Shown here one piece after another: positions 14,211 to 27,588 of a stretch of DNA of 38,175 nucleotides. Positions within the stretch are counted from its first letter, which is position 1, and every line of letters starts with the position of its first letter. The stretch is taken from contig JBNGIS010018002.1 in assembly GCA_049999725.1 (NCBI GenBank), positions 15,374-53,548 on the forward strand, given 5' to 3'. Origin of the DNA: Haplomitrium mnioides (Eukaryota; Marchantiophyta; Haplomitriopsida; Calobryales). The notes under the pieces are model-generated. The model was not told the DNA's origin. It saw nothing but the letters and a program-made list of their open reading frames with translations, and made no database searches. The translations under genes and the position numbers were made by a program.

Positions 14211-14664
14211 ATAGTGTGGTGATCATGTGTTAAGAACATCTATAGTTCAACTTTGGTGATCATGTGTTTAAAACATGCATAGTTATAGTTTGTTAGTCAT
14301 GTGTTGAGAACATACATAGTTCTAGTTTGATGATCATGTGTTGAGGTCATGCGTAGTTCTACGTTTGTGATTTCATGTTGAAAACATGCATACTTCTAGT
14401 TTCGTGATCATGTGCTCAGATGAAAACATTCATAGTTATAGTGTGGTGATCATATGTTAAGAACATCTATAGTTCAACTTTGGTGATCATGTGTTTAAAA
14501 CATATATAGTTATAGTTTGTTAGTCATGTGTTGAGAACATACATAGTTCTAGTTTGATGATCATGTGTTGAGGTCATGCGTAGTTCTACGTTTGTGATTA
14601 AACGTTGAAAACATGCATACTTCTAGTTTCGTGATCATGTGCTCAGATGAAAACATTCATAGTT
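14211..14664. repeat. 227-bp tandem duplication within the satellite
   Basis: Units 14211-14437 and 14438-14664 share the private variants 'atagtgtggtgatcat', 'gttcaactttggtgatcatg', 'tttgttagtcatgtg', 'gaggtcatgcgtagttctac' and 'gtgctcagatgaaaacattc'. 227 equals 5 x 37 + 42, so a run of six monomers was duplicated. The near-identity suggests a recent event. Confidence 0.88.
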
Positions 14665-15049
14665 CTAGTTTGGTGATCATGTGTAAAGAAATGCATAGTT
14701 CCTATTTTGTGGTCATGTGTTGAGAACATAAATAGTTCAAGTTTGACGATTATGTGGTTAAAAAAACATAGTTCTACTTTTGTGATTAGGTGTCGAGAAT
14801 ATGCATATTTATAGTTTGGTGATCATCTATTGAGATGAAAACATGCAAAGTTCTTGTTTGGTGATTATGTGTTGAGATTTTGTATAGTTCAAACTTGGTG
14901 ATCATGTGTGGAGAACATGCAGAGTTGTAGCTTGGTGATGGTTTGTTGAGAACATACATAGTTCTAGTTTGGTTATAATATGTTGAGAAAATGGATAGCT
15001 CTACTTTTGTTGTTAGGTGTTCAAAACATGCATACTTCTAGTTTGGTGA

Positions 15050-15330
15050 TCATGTGTTGAGATGAAAACATGCATAGATCTAGTTTTGTGATGATGTGTT
15101 AAGAGCATGTATAGTTCTTGTTTGGTTATCATGTGTTGAGAGCATGCATTGTTTGATTGTGATGATTGTAAATTGAGAATTAACTTAGTTCTAGTTTGGT
15201 GATCATTTATTGAGAACATGCAAAGTTCTAGTTTGGTGATCATGTGTTGAGAACATACATAGTTCTAGTTTGGTGATCATGTCTTGAGATGAAAACATAC
15301 ATAGTTCTAGTTTGACGATCATGTGTTGAG
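15050..15330. repeat. Satellite segment shared with 25.8 and 27.3 kb
   Basis: This segment carries 'agagcatgtatagttcttg', then a divergent monomer containing 'gtgatgattgtaaattgag', then 'gagaacatgcaaagttctag'. The same order of odd variants is found near 25850-26030 and 27325-27500, so this is an older dispersed copy of that cassette. Confidence 0.55.
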
Positions 15331-17762
15331 AACTTGTATATATCTTTTTTTGTTGACTATGTGTTGAGAATATGTATGGTTCTTGGTTGGTGATCATGTG
15401 TTGACATACATAGTTCTTGTTTGGTGATCATGTGGGTAGAACATGCATAGTTCTTTTTTGGTGATTGTGTGTTGAAAACATGCATACTTCTAGTCTGGTG
15501 ATCATGTAGTGAAAACATATATAGTTCTAGGTTGGTGATCATGTGCTCATAACATGCACAATTCTAGTTTGGTGATCATTTGTTGAGAACATACATAGTT
15601 CTAGTTTGGTGTCCATGTGTTGAGATTATGCATAGTTCTACTTTTGTGAATAGGTGTTGAAAACATGCATAAATGTAGTTTGGTGATCATGTGTTGAGAG
15701 ATGAAAACATGCACAGTTCTAGTTTGATCATCATGTCTTGAGAACATGTATAGTTCTAGTTTGGTGATCATATGTTGAGAACATGCATAGTTCTACTTTT
15801 GAGATTTGATGTTGAAAACATCCAAAGTTATAGTTTGGTTATCATGTGTTGAGAACAGACATAGTTCTAGCTTGGTGATCACGTGTTGAGAACATGCATT
15901 GTTCTTTCTTTGTGAATAGGTGTTGAAAACATACATAGTTATAGTCTGGTGATCATGTGTTGAGATGAAAACATGCATAGTTTTAGTTTGATGATCATGT
16001 GTTGAAAACATACAATGTTCTGGTTTGGTGTCATGTATTGAGAACATGCAAAGCTCTACTAGTGTGATTTGGTGTTCAAAACATGCATAGCTCTAGTTTG
16101 GTGATCATGTGTTGAGAACATGTATAGGTCATAAGTAGTTATCATGTATTGAGAACGTGCATAGTTCTTCTTTTGTAATTAGGTATTGAAAACATGCATA
16201 GATTTAGTTCGGTGATCATGTGTTGAGATTAAAAAATGCATAGTTCTCGTTTGATGATCATGTGTTGAGAACATGTATAGCTCTAAATTGGTGATTGTGT
16301 GGTGAGAACATGATAGTTTGAATGTGATGATCATGTGTTAAGAACATTTATAGTTCTAGTTTGGTGATCGTGTGTTGAAAACATGCATAGTTGTAGTTTG
16401 TTGATCATAAGTTGAGAACATACATAGTTCTAGTTTAATGATCATGTGTTTAGATCATGTATAGTTCTAGTTTTGTGATTTGGTGTTGAAAATATGCATA
16501 GCTATAGTTTTGGGATCATGTGTTAAGAGCATGTTTAATTCTTCTTTTGGTGATGAAACATTTGAGAATATGAATAGTTATACTTTTGTGAGTTGGTGTT
16601 GAGTTCATGCATAGTTCTAGTTTGATGATCATGTATTCGGAGCATGTATAGTTTTGGTTTAGTGATCATGTATTGAAAAGATGCATTAGTTTTACTTTTG
16701 TGAGTAGGTGTTGAAAACATGCATAGTTATGGTTTGAGGATCATGTGTTGAGATTAAAACATGTATAGTTCTCGTTTGGTGATCATGTGTTGAGAACATT
16801 AATAGTTCTAGTTTGGTCATCCAAGGCTTAGAACATGCATAGTTCCACTTTTGTGATAAGGTGTTGAAAACATGCATAGTTATAGTTTGGTGATCATGCA
16901 TGCACATGGGAACATGCATAGTTCTAGTTTGGTGATCATGTGTTGAGAACATGCAAAGTTCTCGTTTGGTGATTATGTGTTGAGAACATACATAGTTCTA
17001 GTTTGGTAATCATGGGTTGAGATGACAAGATGCACATTTCTTTTGGTGATTATGTGTTGAGAACATGTATAGGTTTTATTTATTGATCATGTCAGGAGAA
17101 CATGCATGGTTCTAGTTTGTTGATTATGTGTTGAGAGATAAAAACGTGCATAGTTCTACTTTGGTGATCATGTGGGTAGAACATGCATATTTCTGATTTG
17201 TTGATTATGTGTTGAGAACATACATAGTTCTAGTTTGGTAATCATGTGTTGAGATAATGTGTAGTTCTTATTTGCTAGTTATGTGTTGAGGACATGCATA
17301 GTTCAAGTTTGGTGATCATGCCTGAGAGCATGCAAGGGTCGGCTTTTGTGAGTAGGTGTTCTAAACATGCATAGTTGTAGTTTGGTAGCCATCTGTTGAG
17401 ATCAAAACATGCATGGTTCTACTTTTGTGATCATGTGTTGAGAACATGTATAATTCTAGTTATTTAGGCATGTGGTGAGAACATTCATAGCTCTAATTTT
17501 GTGATAAGCTGTTGAAAACATGCATAGTTATAGATTGGGTATCATGTTTTGAGATGAAACGATTTATAGTTCTAGTTTCTTGGTCATGTGTTGAGAACAT
17601 GCATAGTTCTCATTTGGTGATCATGTGTTGAGAACATGCATAGTTTTAGTTTGGTCATCATGTGTTGAGAACATACATAGTTATAGTTTGGTGATCTTGT
17701 GCCTACAAAAATGCATAGTTCTACTTTTGTGACTAGGTGTTGAGAACATGCATGATAATGTG

Positions 17763-17800
17763 ATGTTCATGGTGGTGATTAATGTTCATGATGGTGTTAA
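17763..17800. repeat. 19-bp direct repeat that breaks the satellite pattern
   Basis: Two adjacent 19-bp units, atgttcatggtggtgatta (17763-17781) and atgttcatgatggtgttaa (17782-17800), sit in a stretch (about 17751-17815) that does not align to any 37/42-bp monomer type. Normal monomers resume at once on both sides. It is probably a local expansion of a 'gttcatg/ggtgat' fragment of the monomer. Confidence 0.7.
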
Positions 17801-20800
17801 TTGGTGATCATTTGATGATCATGTGTTGAGATGAAAACATGCATAGTTCTGGTTTGGTGATCATGTGTTGAGAACATGTATAGTTCTAATTTGGTGATCA
17901 TGTGTTCAGAGGATGCATAGTTTGAGTTTGGTGATCATGTGTTGAGAACATGTATATCATTTTTTTTCCTAATCATGTGTTGAGAACATGCATAGTTATA
18001 GGTTGGTGATCATGTTTTAGGAATAAATATAGTTCTAGTTTCATGATCATCTCTTGAGATCATGCATGGTTCTAGTTTTGTGATGCGGTGTTGAGAACAT
18101 ACTTAGTTCTAGTTTGGTGATCATGTGTTGAGATGAAAACATGCATAGGTCTACTTTTGTCATCATGTGTTGAGAATATGTATAGTTCTAGTTTGTTGTT
18201 CATGTGTTGAGAGCATGCAAAGTTCTTGTTTGGTGATCATGTGTGAAAATCATGCATAGTTCTAGTTTGGTGATCATGTGTTGAGATGAAAACATGCATA
18301 GTTCTAGTTTGGTGATTTTGTCGGTAGAACATGTATAGTTCTATTTTGGTGACCATGTGTTGAGAACATGCATAGTTCTACTATGGTGATAATGTGTTGA
18401 GAACATAGATAGTTCTTGTTTGGTGATCATGTGTTGGGAACATACATGGTTCTTGTTTGGTCATCACGTGTTGAGAACATGTATAGTTGTAGTTTGGTGA
18501 TCATGTGTTGAGAACATGCATAGTTGTAGTTTGGTGATCATGTAATGAGATGAAAGCAGGCAAAGTTCAAGTTTTGTGATCATGTGGTGAGAGCATTGAT
18601 AGCTTTAGTTTTCTGATTAGGTGTTGGAAACATTCAAAGTTATAGTTTCGTGATGTTGTATTAAGATGAAAACATGCATGGTTCTAGTTTGATGATTATG
18701 TGTTGAGAATATTTATAGTCCTAGTTTTGTAATCATGTGTTGAGAAAATGCACGGTTCTCTTCTTGTGAATAGATGTTGTAAACATGCATAGATGTAGTT
18801 TGGCGATCATGTGTTGAGAACATGTATAGTTTTGGTTTGGTGGTCATGTATTGAGAACATGCATTGCTCTATATTTTTGTGTTGTTGTTGAAAACAAGCA
18901 CAATTGTAGTTTGGTACTCATTTGTTGAGATTAAAACATGCATGCTTCTAGTTTTGTGATCATGCGTTGAGAACATTCATAGTTCTGGTTATGTGATCAT
19001 GTGGTGAGAACATGCATAGCTCTACTTTTGTGATTAGGTGTTGAAAACATGTATAGTTATAGTTTGGTGATCATGTGTTGAGATGAAAACATTTATAGTT
19101 CTAGTTTGGTGATCATGTGTTGAGAACAAAGGTAGTTCTAGTTTGTTGATCATGTGCTGAAAAATTGCATGGTTCTACTTTTGTGATTAGATGTTGAGAA
19201 CATGGATGATTATAGTTTTGTGATCATGTGTTGAGAAAAAAACATGCATAGTTCTTGTTTGGTGATCATGTGTTGAGAACATATATAGTTCTAATTTGGT
19301 GATCATGTGATGAGAGCATGCATAGTTAACGTTTGGTGATCGATTTTTAAGAACATGCATAGTTCTAGTTTGGTGATCATGTGTTGATAAAATTGATAGC
19401 TCTACTTCTGTTGTTGGGTGTTGAAAACATGCAAAGTTATAGTTTGGTGATAATGTGTTAAGAACATGTATTGTTCTTATTTGGTGATCATGTGTTGAGA
19501 ACATTCATAGTTTTAGTTTGGTGATCATTTGTTGAGAATATACATAGTTCTAGTTTGGTGATCATCTATTGAGAACATGCATAGTTCTAGTTTGGTGATC
19601 ATTATTTTGGAACATACATGGTTCTAGTTTGGGGATCATGTGTTGAGATGAAAAAATGCATAGTTCTAGTTTGGTGATCATGTGTTGAGAACATGCATAG
19701 ATCTAATTTGTGGATCATGTGTTGAGAACATGCATAGTTCTAGTTTGTTTACATGTGTTGAGAACATGAATAGTTGTAGTTTGGTGATTATGTGTTGAGA
19801 TGACAATATGTATAGTTTTAATTTGGTGATCATGTTCGTAGAACATGCATAGTTCTAATTTGGTGATCATGTGTTGATAACATGTATAGTTCTAGTTTAG
19901 TGATCATGGGTTGAGAACAAATATAGTTCTAGTTTGGTGATCATGTGTTGAGAACATGTATAGTTCTACTTTTGTGATAAGGTGTTGAAAACATGCATAG
20001 TTATAATTTGATGATCATGTGTTGAGATAAAAACATGCATAATTCTAGGTTGATGATCATGTGCTGAGAACATGTATAGTTTTTTTTTGGTGATTTTGTG
20101 TTGAGAACATGCATAGCCATAGTTTGGTCATCATGCGTTGAGAAGATATATAGTTCTATATGGGTGATTATGTATTGAGAATATGCATGCTTCCACTTTT
20201 GTGATTAGATGTTGAAAACATGCATAGTTGTAGTTTGGTTATCACATGTTGAGATTAAAACATGCACAACTCTACTTTGGTAATAGTGTGTTGAAAACAT
20301 GTATAGCTCTAATTTGGTGATCATTTGTTTTAAACATACATATTCTAGTTTTGTGATCATGTGTTGAGAACATGTATAGTTCTTTTTCTATGATCATGTG
20401 ATGAGAACATTCAAAGCTTGCATTTGGTGATTATGTGTTGAGACTATACATGGTTCAAATTTGGTGATCATGTGTTGAGAACATGCATACTTTTTTTCTG
20501 CAATAAGGTGTTGGAAACATGCATGGTTATAGTTTTGTGATCATGTAATGAAATGAAATTATGCAAATGAGCTCTTTAGTTCCAATTGTGTGATTAGGTG
20601 TTAAAAACATACAAAATTATAGTTTGGTGATCATGAGTTGGGATGCAAACATGCAAAGTTCAAGTTTGGTGATTATGTGTTGAGAACATGCATAGCACTT
20701 CTTTTGTGATTAGGTGTTGAAAGCGTGTATAGTTATAGTTTCGTGATCTTCTTTTAAGATGAAAACTTGGTGAGTTTTAGTTTGGTGATGATGTGTTGAG

Positions 20801-23433
20801 ATGAAAACACCAATAGCTATAGTTTGGTGATGGTGTGTTGAGGACAAAAATAGTTCTTATTTGGTGGTCATGTGTTATGAACATGTATAGTTCTACGTTT
20901 GTGATTAGGTGAAGAAAACATGCATGGTTTTAGTTTTGTGATCATGTGTTGAAATAAAAACATGCAAAGTTCTAGTTCGGTGATCATGTGTTGAGAACAT
21001 GCATAGCTCTACTTTAGTGATTAGGTGTTGAAAACATGCATTGTTGTAGTTCATATGTTGAGAACATGCATAAGTGTACTTTTGTAATTAGGTGTTAAAA
21101 ACATGAATAGTTATAGAGTGTCATCATGTGTTGAGAACATGCAAAGTTCAGGTTTTGTAATCATGTAATGAGAACAAACATAGTTATTCTTTTGTGAATA
21201 GGTGTTGAAAACATACATAGTTTTAGTTTGGTGATCATGTGTTCAGAACATGTATAGTTATAGTTTGGTGATCAAGTATTGAGAATATGCATAGCTCTAG
21301 TTTTGTGAGTAGGTGTTGGAAACATGTATAGTTTTAGTTTGGTGATCATGTTTGGAGATCAAAACATGCATGGTTCTAGTTTTGTGATCATATGTTGAGA
21401 AAATACGTAGTTCTAATTTGGTGATCATGTGGTGAGAACATGCATAGCTCCACTTTTGTGATTAGGTGTTGAAAACATGCATAGTTATAGTTTGGTGATG
21501 AAACAATGCAAAGTTCTAGTGTGGTGATCATGTGTTGAGAATATGTATAGTTCTTGTTCTTGATATGTGTTGAGAACATGCATAGTTCTTTTTTGGTGAT
21601 CACGTGTCGAGAACATGCATAGCTCTAGTTCGGCGATCATGTGTTGAAAAAATACAAGGCTCTCTTTTTGTGACTAGGTGTTGAGAACATGGATATTTAT
21701 AGTATGGTGATGATGTGTTGAGATAAAAATATGCATTGTTCTTGTTTGATGATCATGTATTGAGAGCATGTAGAGTTCAAATTTGGTTATTTTATGTTGA
21801 AACATGTGTAGTTATAGTTTGTGATCATGTATTGAGATCATACATAGTTCTAGTTTGGTGATCATGTGTTCAGAGCATGGATAGCCCTACATTTGTTGTT
21901 AGGTGGTGAAAACATGCATTGTAATAGTTTGGTGAACATGGCTTGAGATGAGAACATGCATAGTTCTAGTTTGGTGGTCATGTGTTGAGAATATGTATAG
22001 TTGTTCTTTGGTGATCATATGTTGAAAAGATGCATAGTTGTTGTTTGGTGATCATCTGTTGAGATCATACATAGTTCTAGTTTGGTGATCATGTTTTGAG
22101 ATGAAAACATGCATAGTTCAAGTTTGGTGATCACAAGGGTAGAACATGCATAGTTCTAATTTGGTGATCATGTGTTGAGAACATGCATAGTTTTAGTATG
22201 GTGATCATGTATTGAAAACATACATAGTTCTAGTTTTGTGACCATATATTGAGATGGAAAGATGCATAGTTCTAGTTTGGTGATCATGTGGGTAGAGGAT
22301 CTATAGTTATAGTTTGTTGGTCGAATGTTGAGAGCATGCATAGTTCTTGTTTGGTGATCATGTGTTGAGAACATACATAGTTCTAGTTTTGTGAACATGT
22401 ATTGAGATGAAAACATGTATAGTTCTAGTATAGTGAAAATTTGTTGAGAGAAAATATAGTTCTAGTTTTGTGATGATGCATTGAGAACATGCATAGCTCT
22501 TGTTTGGTGATGAAGTGTTGAGAACATAGAAATTTTTTGTTTGGTAATCATGTGTTGAGAACATGCATAATTCTAATTTTGTGATTCGGTGTTGAAAACA
22601 TGCATAGTTATAGTTTTGTGATCATGTCATTAGGTAGAAACATGCAAATTTTAAATTTTGTGATCATGTTTTGAGAACATGCATAGCTCTACTTTTGTGA
22701 TAAAGTGTTGAAAACATCCATAGTTTTAGTTTTGTGATCTTTTGTTGGGATGAAAACATGCATAGTTCTAGTTTGGTGAGCATGTGTTGAGAACATGTAT
22801 AGTTGTTATTTTTTTGTCATGTATTGATAACATGCATAGCTATATTTTGGTTGTAATGTGTTGAGACAATACATAGTTCTAGTTTGTCGATCGTGTGCTG
22901 AGAACATGCATTGTTCTACTTTTGTGAGTATGTGTTGAAAACATGCATAGCTAGAGTTTGGTGATCATGTGTATAGAACATATATAGTTCTGGTTTGGTG
23001 ATCATGTGTATAGAACATGTGTAGTTATGGTTTGGTGATCATGGATTTAGAACATGCATAGCTCTACTCTTGGGAATATGTGATTAAAACATGCATACAT
23101 CTTGTTTGATGATCATGTACTGAGAACATCCATCGATCTACTTTTTTAAGTAGGTGCTGAAAACATGCATAAGTGTAGTTTGATGATCAAGTATTGAGAT
23201 CAAAACATGAATGGTTCTAGTTTTGTGATCATGTGTTGAGAACCTACATAGTTCTAGTTTGGAGATCATGTGGTGAGAACATGCATAGTTCTAGTTTGGT
23301 GAGCATGTGTTGAGATCAAAACATGCATAGTTCTAGTTTGGTGATCATGTGTTAAGAAAATGTGTTAAAAATATGCATAGTTATATTTTGGTGATCATGT
23401 GTTGAGAACATACATAGTTCAAGTTTGATGATT

Positions 23434-23443
23434 NNNNNNNNNN
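23434..23443. other. 10-N assembly gap
   Basis: Ten Ns follow 'agtttgatgatt' and precede 'ttgtcaataggtgttgag'. The left flank is mid-A-type and the right flank is the middle of a 'cttttgtg..aggtgttg' monomer, so the join does not restore a normal monomer and real sequence is missing or collapsed. Confidence 0.98.
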
Positions 23444-24059
23444 TTGTCAATAGGTGTTGAGAACATGCATACTTATAGTTTGGTGATCATGTGTTGAGAT
23501 CATTTATAGTTCTAATTTGGTGACCATGTGTTGAAAACATGCATAGTTCTAGTTTCATGATCATGTGTTGAGATGAAAACATTCATAGTTCTAGTTTGGT
23601 GATCATGTGTTAAGAACATGCATAGTTCTTATTTTGTCGTCATGTATTAAGAACGTGCATAGCTATAGTTTGGTGATCATTTGTTGAGAACATACATAGT
23701 TCATGTTTGATGATCATATGTTGAAAAAAAGCATAGTTTCACTTTTCTGATAAAGTGTTGAGAACATGCATATATTTAGTTTGGTGATCATGTATTGAGA
23801 TGAAAACATGCATAGTTCTTGTTTGTTGATCATGTGTTGAGAACATGTATACTTCTATCTTAGTGATCATGTGTTCGGAACATGCATAGTTCTAGTTTGG
23901 TGATTGTTTGTTGAGAACAAACATAGTTCTAGTTTTGTTGTGATATGTTGAGAAAATAGATAGCTCAACTTCTTGATGTTTGAAAATCAAAACATGCATG
24001 GTTCTAGTTTGGTGATCATGTGTTGAGATGAAAATATTCATAGTTCTAGTTTCGTGATC

Positions 24060-25040
24060 TTGTGTTGAGAATATGCATAGTTCTACTTATGTGCATAGGT
24101 GTTAAAAAAACATGCATTGCTATAGTTTGGTGATCATGTGTTGAGATGAAAACATGCATAGTTCTAGTTTGATCATTATGTCTTGAGAACATGTATAGTT
24201 CTAGTTTGGTAGTCATGTGTTGGAAACATGCATAGCTCTTATTTTGAGATTTGGTGTTGAAAACATGTATGGTTCTACTTTTAAGATTTGGTGTTTAATG
24301 CATATTTTTAGTTTGGTGATCATGTGTTGAAAACATACATAGTTCTAGTTTAGTGATCATGTGTTAAGAACATGTATAGTTCTACTTTTGTTCTTTGGTG
24401 TTGAAAGCATGCATAGTTATAGTTTGGGGATCATGTATTGAGATGANNNNNNNNNNAAAACATGCATACTTCTAGTCTGGTGATCATGTGTTGTGAACAT
24501 GAATAGTTTTACTTTTGTCCATAGGTGTTGAAAACATGCATTGCTATAGTTTGGTGATCATGCGTTGAGATGAAAACATGCATATTTCTAGTTTGATCAT
24601 CATGTCTTGAGAACATGTATAGTTCTAGTTTTGCAGCCATGTGTTTAGAACATGCATAGTTCTACTTTTGAGATTTGGTGTTGAAAACATGCATAGTTCT
24701 ACTTTTGAGATTTGGTGTTTGAAACATGCATATTTATAGTTTGGTGATCATGTGTTAAGAACATACATAGTTCTGGTATGGTGATCATGTATTGAGAATA
24801 TGCATGGTTTTACTTTTGTTCTTAGGTGTTGAAAGCATGCATAGTTATAGTTTGGGGATCATAAATTGAGATGAAAACATTCATTAGTCTAGTTTGGTGA
24901 TGATGTTTTGAGAGCATGCATGGTTGTACTTATGTGGATATGTGTTGAAAACATACATTGCTATATTTAGTGATCATGTGTTGAGATGAAAACATGCATA
25001 GTTCTAGTTTGATCGTCATGTCTTTAGAATATGTGTAGTT
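24060..25040. repeat. Island of left-type 417-bp higher-order repeat
   Basis: Here the monomer order returns to the left-domain pattern (D, 42-mer, F, A, B, B, A, A, C, E 42-mer, A). The D tag lies at 24115, 24539 and 24956. The second spacing is exactly 417 bp; the first is 424 bp including 10 Ns. F-type words lie near 24172, 24592 and 25012. A-type-dominated sequence lies on both sides, so about two higher-order units are embedded in the other domain. An assembly gap lies inside the island. Confidence 0.8.
24447..24456. other. 10-N assembly gap
   Basis: The left flank ends 'gagatga' and the right flank starts 'aaaacatgcatac'. Removing the Ns gives an E-type 42-mer with only one extra A, so the true gap may be about zero or a whole number of repeats. 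Confidence 0.98.
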
Positions 25041-25819
25041 CTAGTTTGGTGATCATGTAGTGAACATATATAGTTCTAGTTGGTGATCATGTGTTGAGAA
25101 TATGCATAGTTCTAGTTTGGTGATCATGTGTTGAGAACATGCATAGTTCTAGTTTCGTGATGATGTGTTGAGAACATGCATATTTCTAGTTTGGTGATCA
25201 TGGGTTGAGAACATGTATTGTTCCACTTTTGTGAGTTGGTGTTGAAAACATGCATAGTTGCTGATGGATGATCATGTGTTGAGATCAAAACATGAATGGG
25301 TTTAGTTTTGTAATTTTGTGTCAAGAAAGTACATAGTTCTAGTTTGATGTGCATGTTTTTGGATGAAAACATTCATAGTTCTAGTTTGGTGATCATGTTT
25401 TGAGATGAAAACATTCGTAGTTCTAGTTTGGTGATCATGTGTTAAGAAGATGTATAGTTCTTATTTGGTGGTCATTTGTCAAAACATACATAGTTATAGT
25501 TTGATGATCTTGTGTTGAAAAAAAGCATAGTTCTACTTTTGTGAATTGGTGTTAAGATCATGCATATTTATAATTTGGTGATCATGTATCAAGATGAAAA
25601 CATGCATAGTTCTTGTTTGGTGATCATGTGTTGAGAACATGTATAGTTCTAATTTGGAGATAATGTGTTGAGAACATGCATAGTTCTAGTTTGGAGATCG
25701 TTTGTTGAGAACATACATAGTTCTAATTTGGTTTTGATATGTTGAGAAAATGGATTGTTCCACTTTTGTTGCTAGGTGTGAAAAACATGTAGAGTTCTAG
25801 TTTGGTGATCATGTGTTGA

Positions 25820-27510
25820 GATGAAAACATGCATAGATCTAATGTCGGAATCATGTGTTTAGAGCATGTATAGTTCTTGTTTGGTTTTCATGTGTTGAGA
25901 GTATGCATAGCTTAAATGTGATGATTATATTTTGAGAATATATATAGTTCTAGTTTAGTGATAATCTTTTGAGAACATGCAAAGTTCTAGTTTGGTGATC
26001 ATGTGTTGAGATGAAAACATGCATAGTTCTAGTTTGAGTATCATGTGTTGAGAACTTGTATAGCTCTTATTTGTTGATAATGTGTTGAGAACATGCAAAG
26101 TTCTAGTTTGTTTATCATGTGTTGAGAACATGCATAGTTCTAGTTTGTCCATCATGTAGGTAGAACAAGCATAGTTTTAATTTGGTGATCATGTGATGAA
26201 AACTTGCATAGTTCTAGTTTGGTGATCATGTAGTGAGAACATATATAGTTCTAGTTTGGTGATCATATGTTGAGAGCATGCATAGTTCTAATTTGGTGAT
26301 CATGTGTTGAGAACATGCAAAGTTCTAGTTTGATGGTGATGTGTTGAGAACATGCATATTTTTTGTTTGGTGATCATGTGTTTGAAACATGTATAGTTCT
26401 ACATTTGTGAATAGGTGTTGAAATTAAGACTTGTAGTAGTTTGATGAACATATGTTGAGATGAAAACATGCAAAGTTCTAGTTTCGTGATGATGTGTTGA
26501 GATTATGTATAATTCTAATTTGGTGATCTTGTGTTGGGAACATGCAATGCTATGGTTTGGTGATTATGTGTTGAGAACATAGAGAGTTGTAGTTTGGTGA
26601 TCATATGTTGACAACATACTCTCTTCCACTTCTTTTATTATGTGTTGAAAACATGCATTTTTATAGTTTGGTGATCATGTATTGAGATGAAAACATGTAT
26701 AGTTCTTGTTTGGTGATCATGTGTTGAGAGTATGTATAGTTGTGATTTGGTGATCATTTGTTTGGAACATGCGTAGTTCTAGTTTCGTGATCGTTTGTTG
26801 AGAACATACATAGTTTTAGTTTGGTTATGATATGTTGAGAAAATGGATAGCTCTACTTTTGTTGTTAGGTGTTCAAAACATGCATAGTTCTCGTTTAGTA
26901 ATCATGTGTTGAGATGAAACCATGCATAGTTCTAGCTTAGTGATCATGTGTTAAGAAGATGTATAGTTCTTTTTTGTTGGTCATGTGTTTGTAACATACA
27001 TAGTTTTAGTTTGGTGATCATGTGTTGACAACATATATAGCTCAAGTTTGATGATCATGTGTTGCAAAAAAACATAGTTCTACTTTTGTGAATAGGTGTT
27101 GAGATCATGCATATTTATAGTTTGGTGATCATGTATTCAGATGAAAACATACATACTTTTTGTTTGGTGATCATGTGTTGAGAACATGTATAGTTCTAAT
27201 TTGGTGATCATGTGTTGAGAACATGCATAGTTCTAGTCTAGTGATAATTTGTTGAGAACATACATAGTTCTAGTTTGGTGATCATGTGTTGAGATGAAAA
27301 CATGCATAGATCTAGTGTGGGGATCATGTGTTTAGAGCATGTATAGCTCTTGTTTGGTTTTCATGTGTTGAGAGCATGCATGACTTAAGTATGATGATTA
27401 AATTTTGAGAATATACGTAGTTCTAGTTTAGGGAAAATCTTTTGAGAATATGCAAAGTTCTAGTTTTGTGATCATGTGTTGAGAACATACATAGTTCTAG
27501 TTTGGTGATC
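25820..27510. repeat. Cassette duplicated with a 1473-bp offset
   Basis: A run of unusual variants, 'agagcatgtatag' with 'cttgtttggttttcatg', then a 'gatgatta' monomer, then 'aatcttttgagaa' with 'atgcaaagttctag', begins at 25861 and again at 27334, an offset of 1473 bp (equal to 33x37 + 6x42). A second shared tag, 'gatatgttgagaaaatgga', lies near 25737 and 26830, only about 1.09 kb apart. So extra monomers lie between the tags in the second copy. Confidence 0.65.
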
Positions 27511-27588
27511 ATGTGTTCTGATGAAAATATGGCATTATTCTAGTTTGAGGATCATGTGTTGAGAACTTGTATAGCTCTTATTTGTTGA

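Noticed and set aside
582-26155. About 25 open frames of 60-105 codons in the satellite, with peptides rich in THDHQTRTMHVLNT-like repeats.
   Set aside because: They are translations of the 37-bp monomer in rotating frames on both strands, without shared start context, domain or codon constraint. The three near-identical plus-strand frames at 582, 3729 and 4761 are copies of one duplicated cassette.
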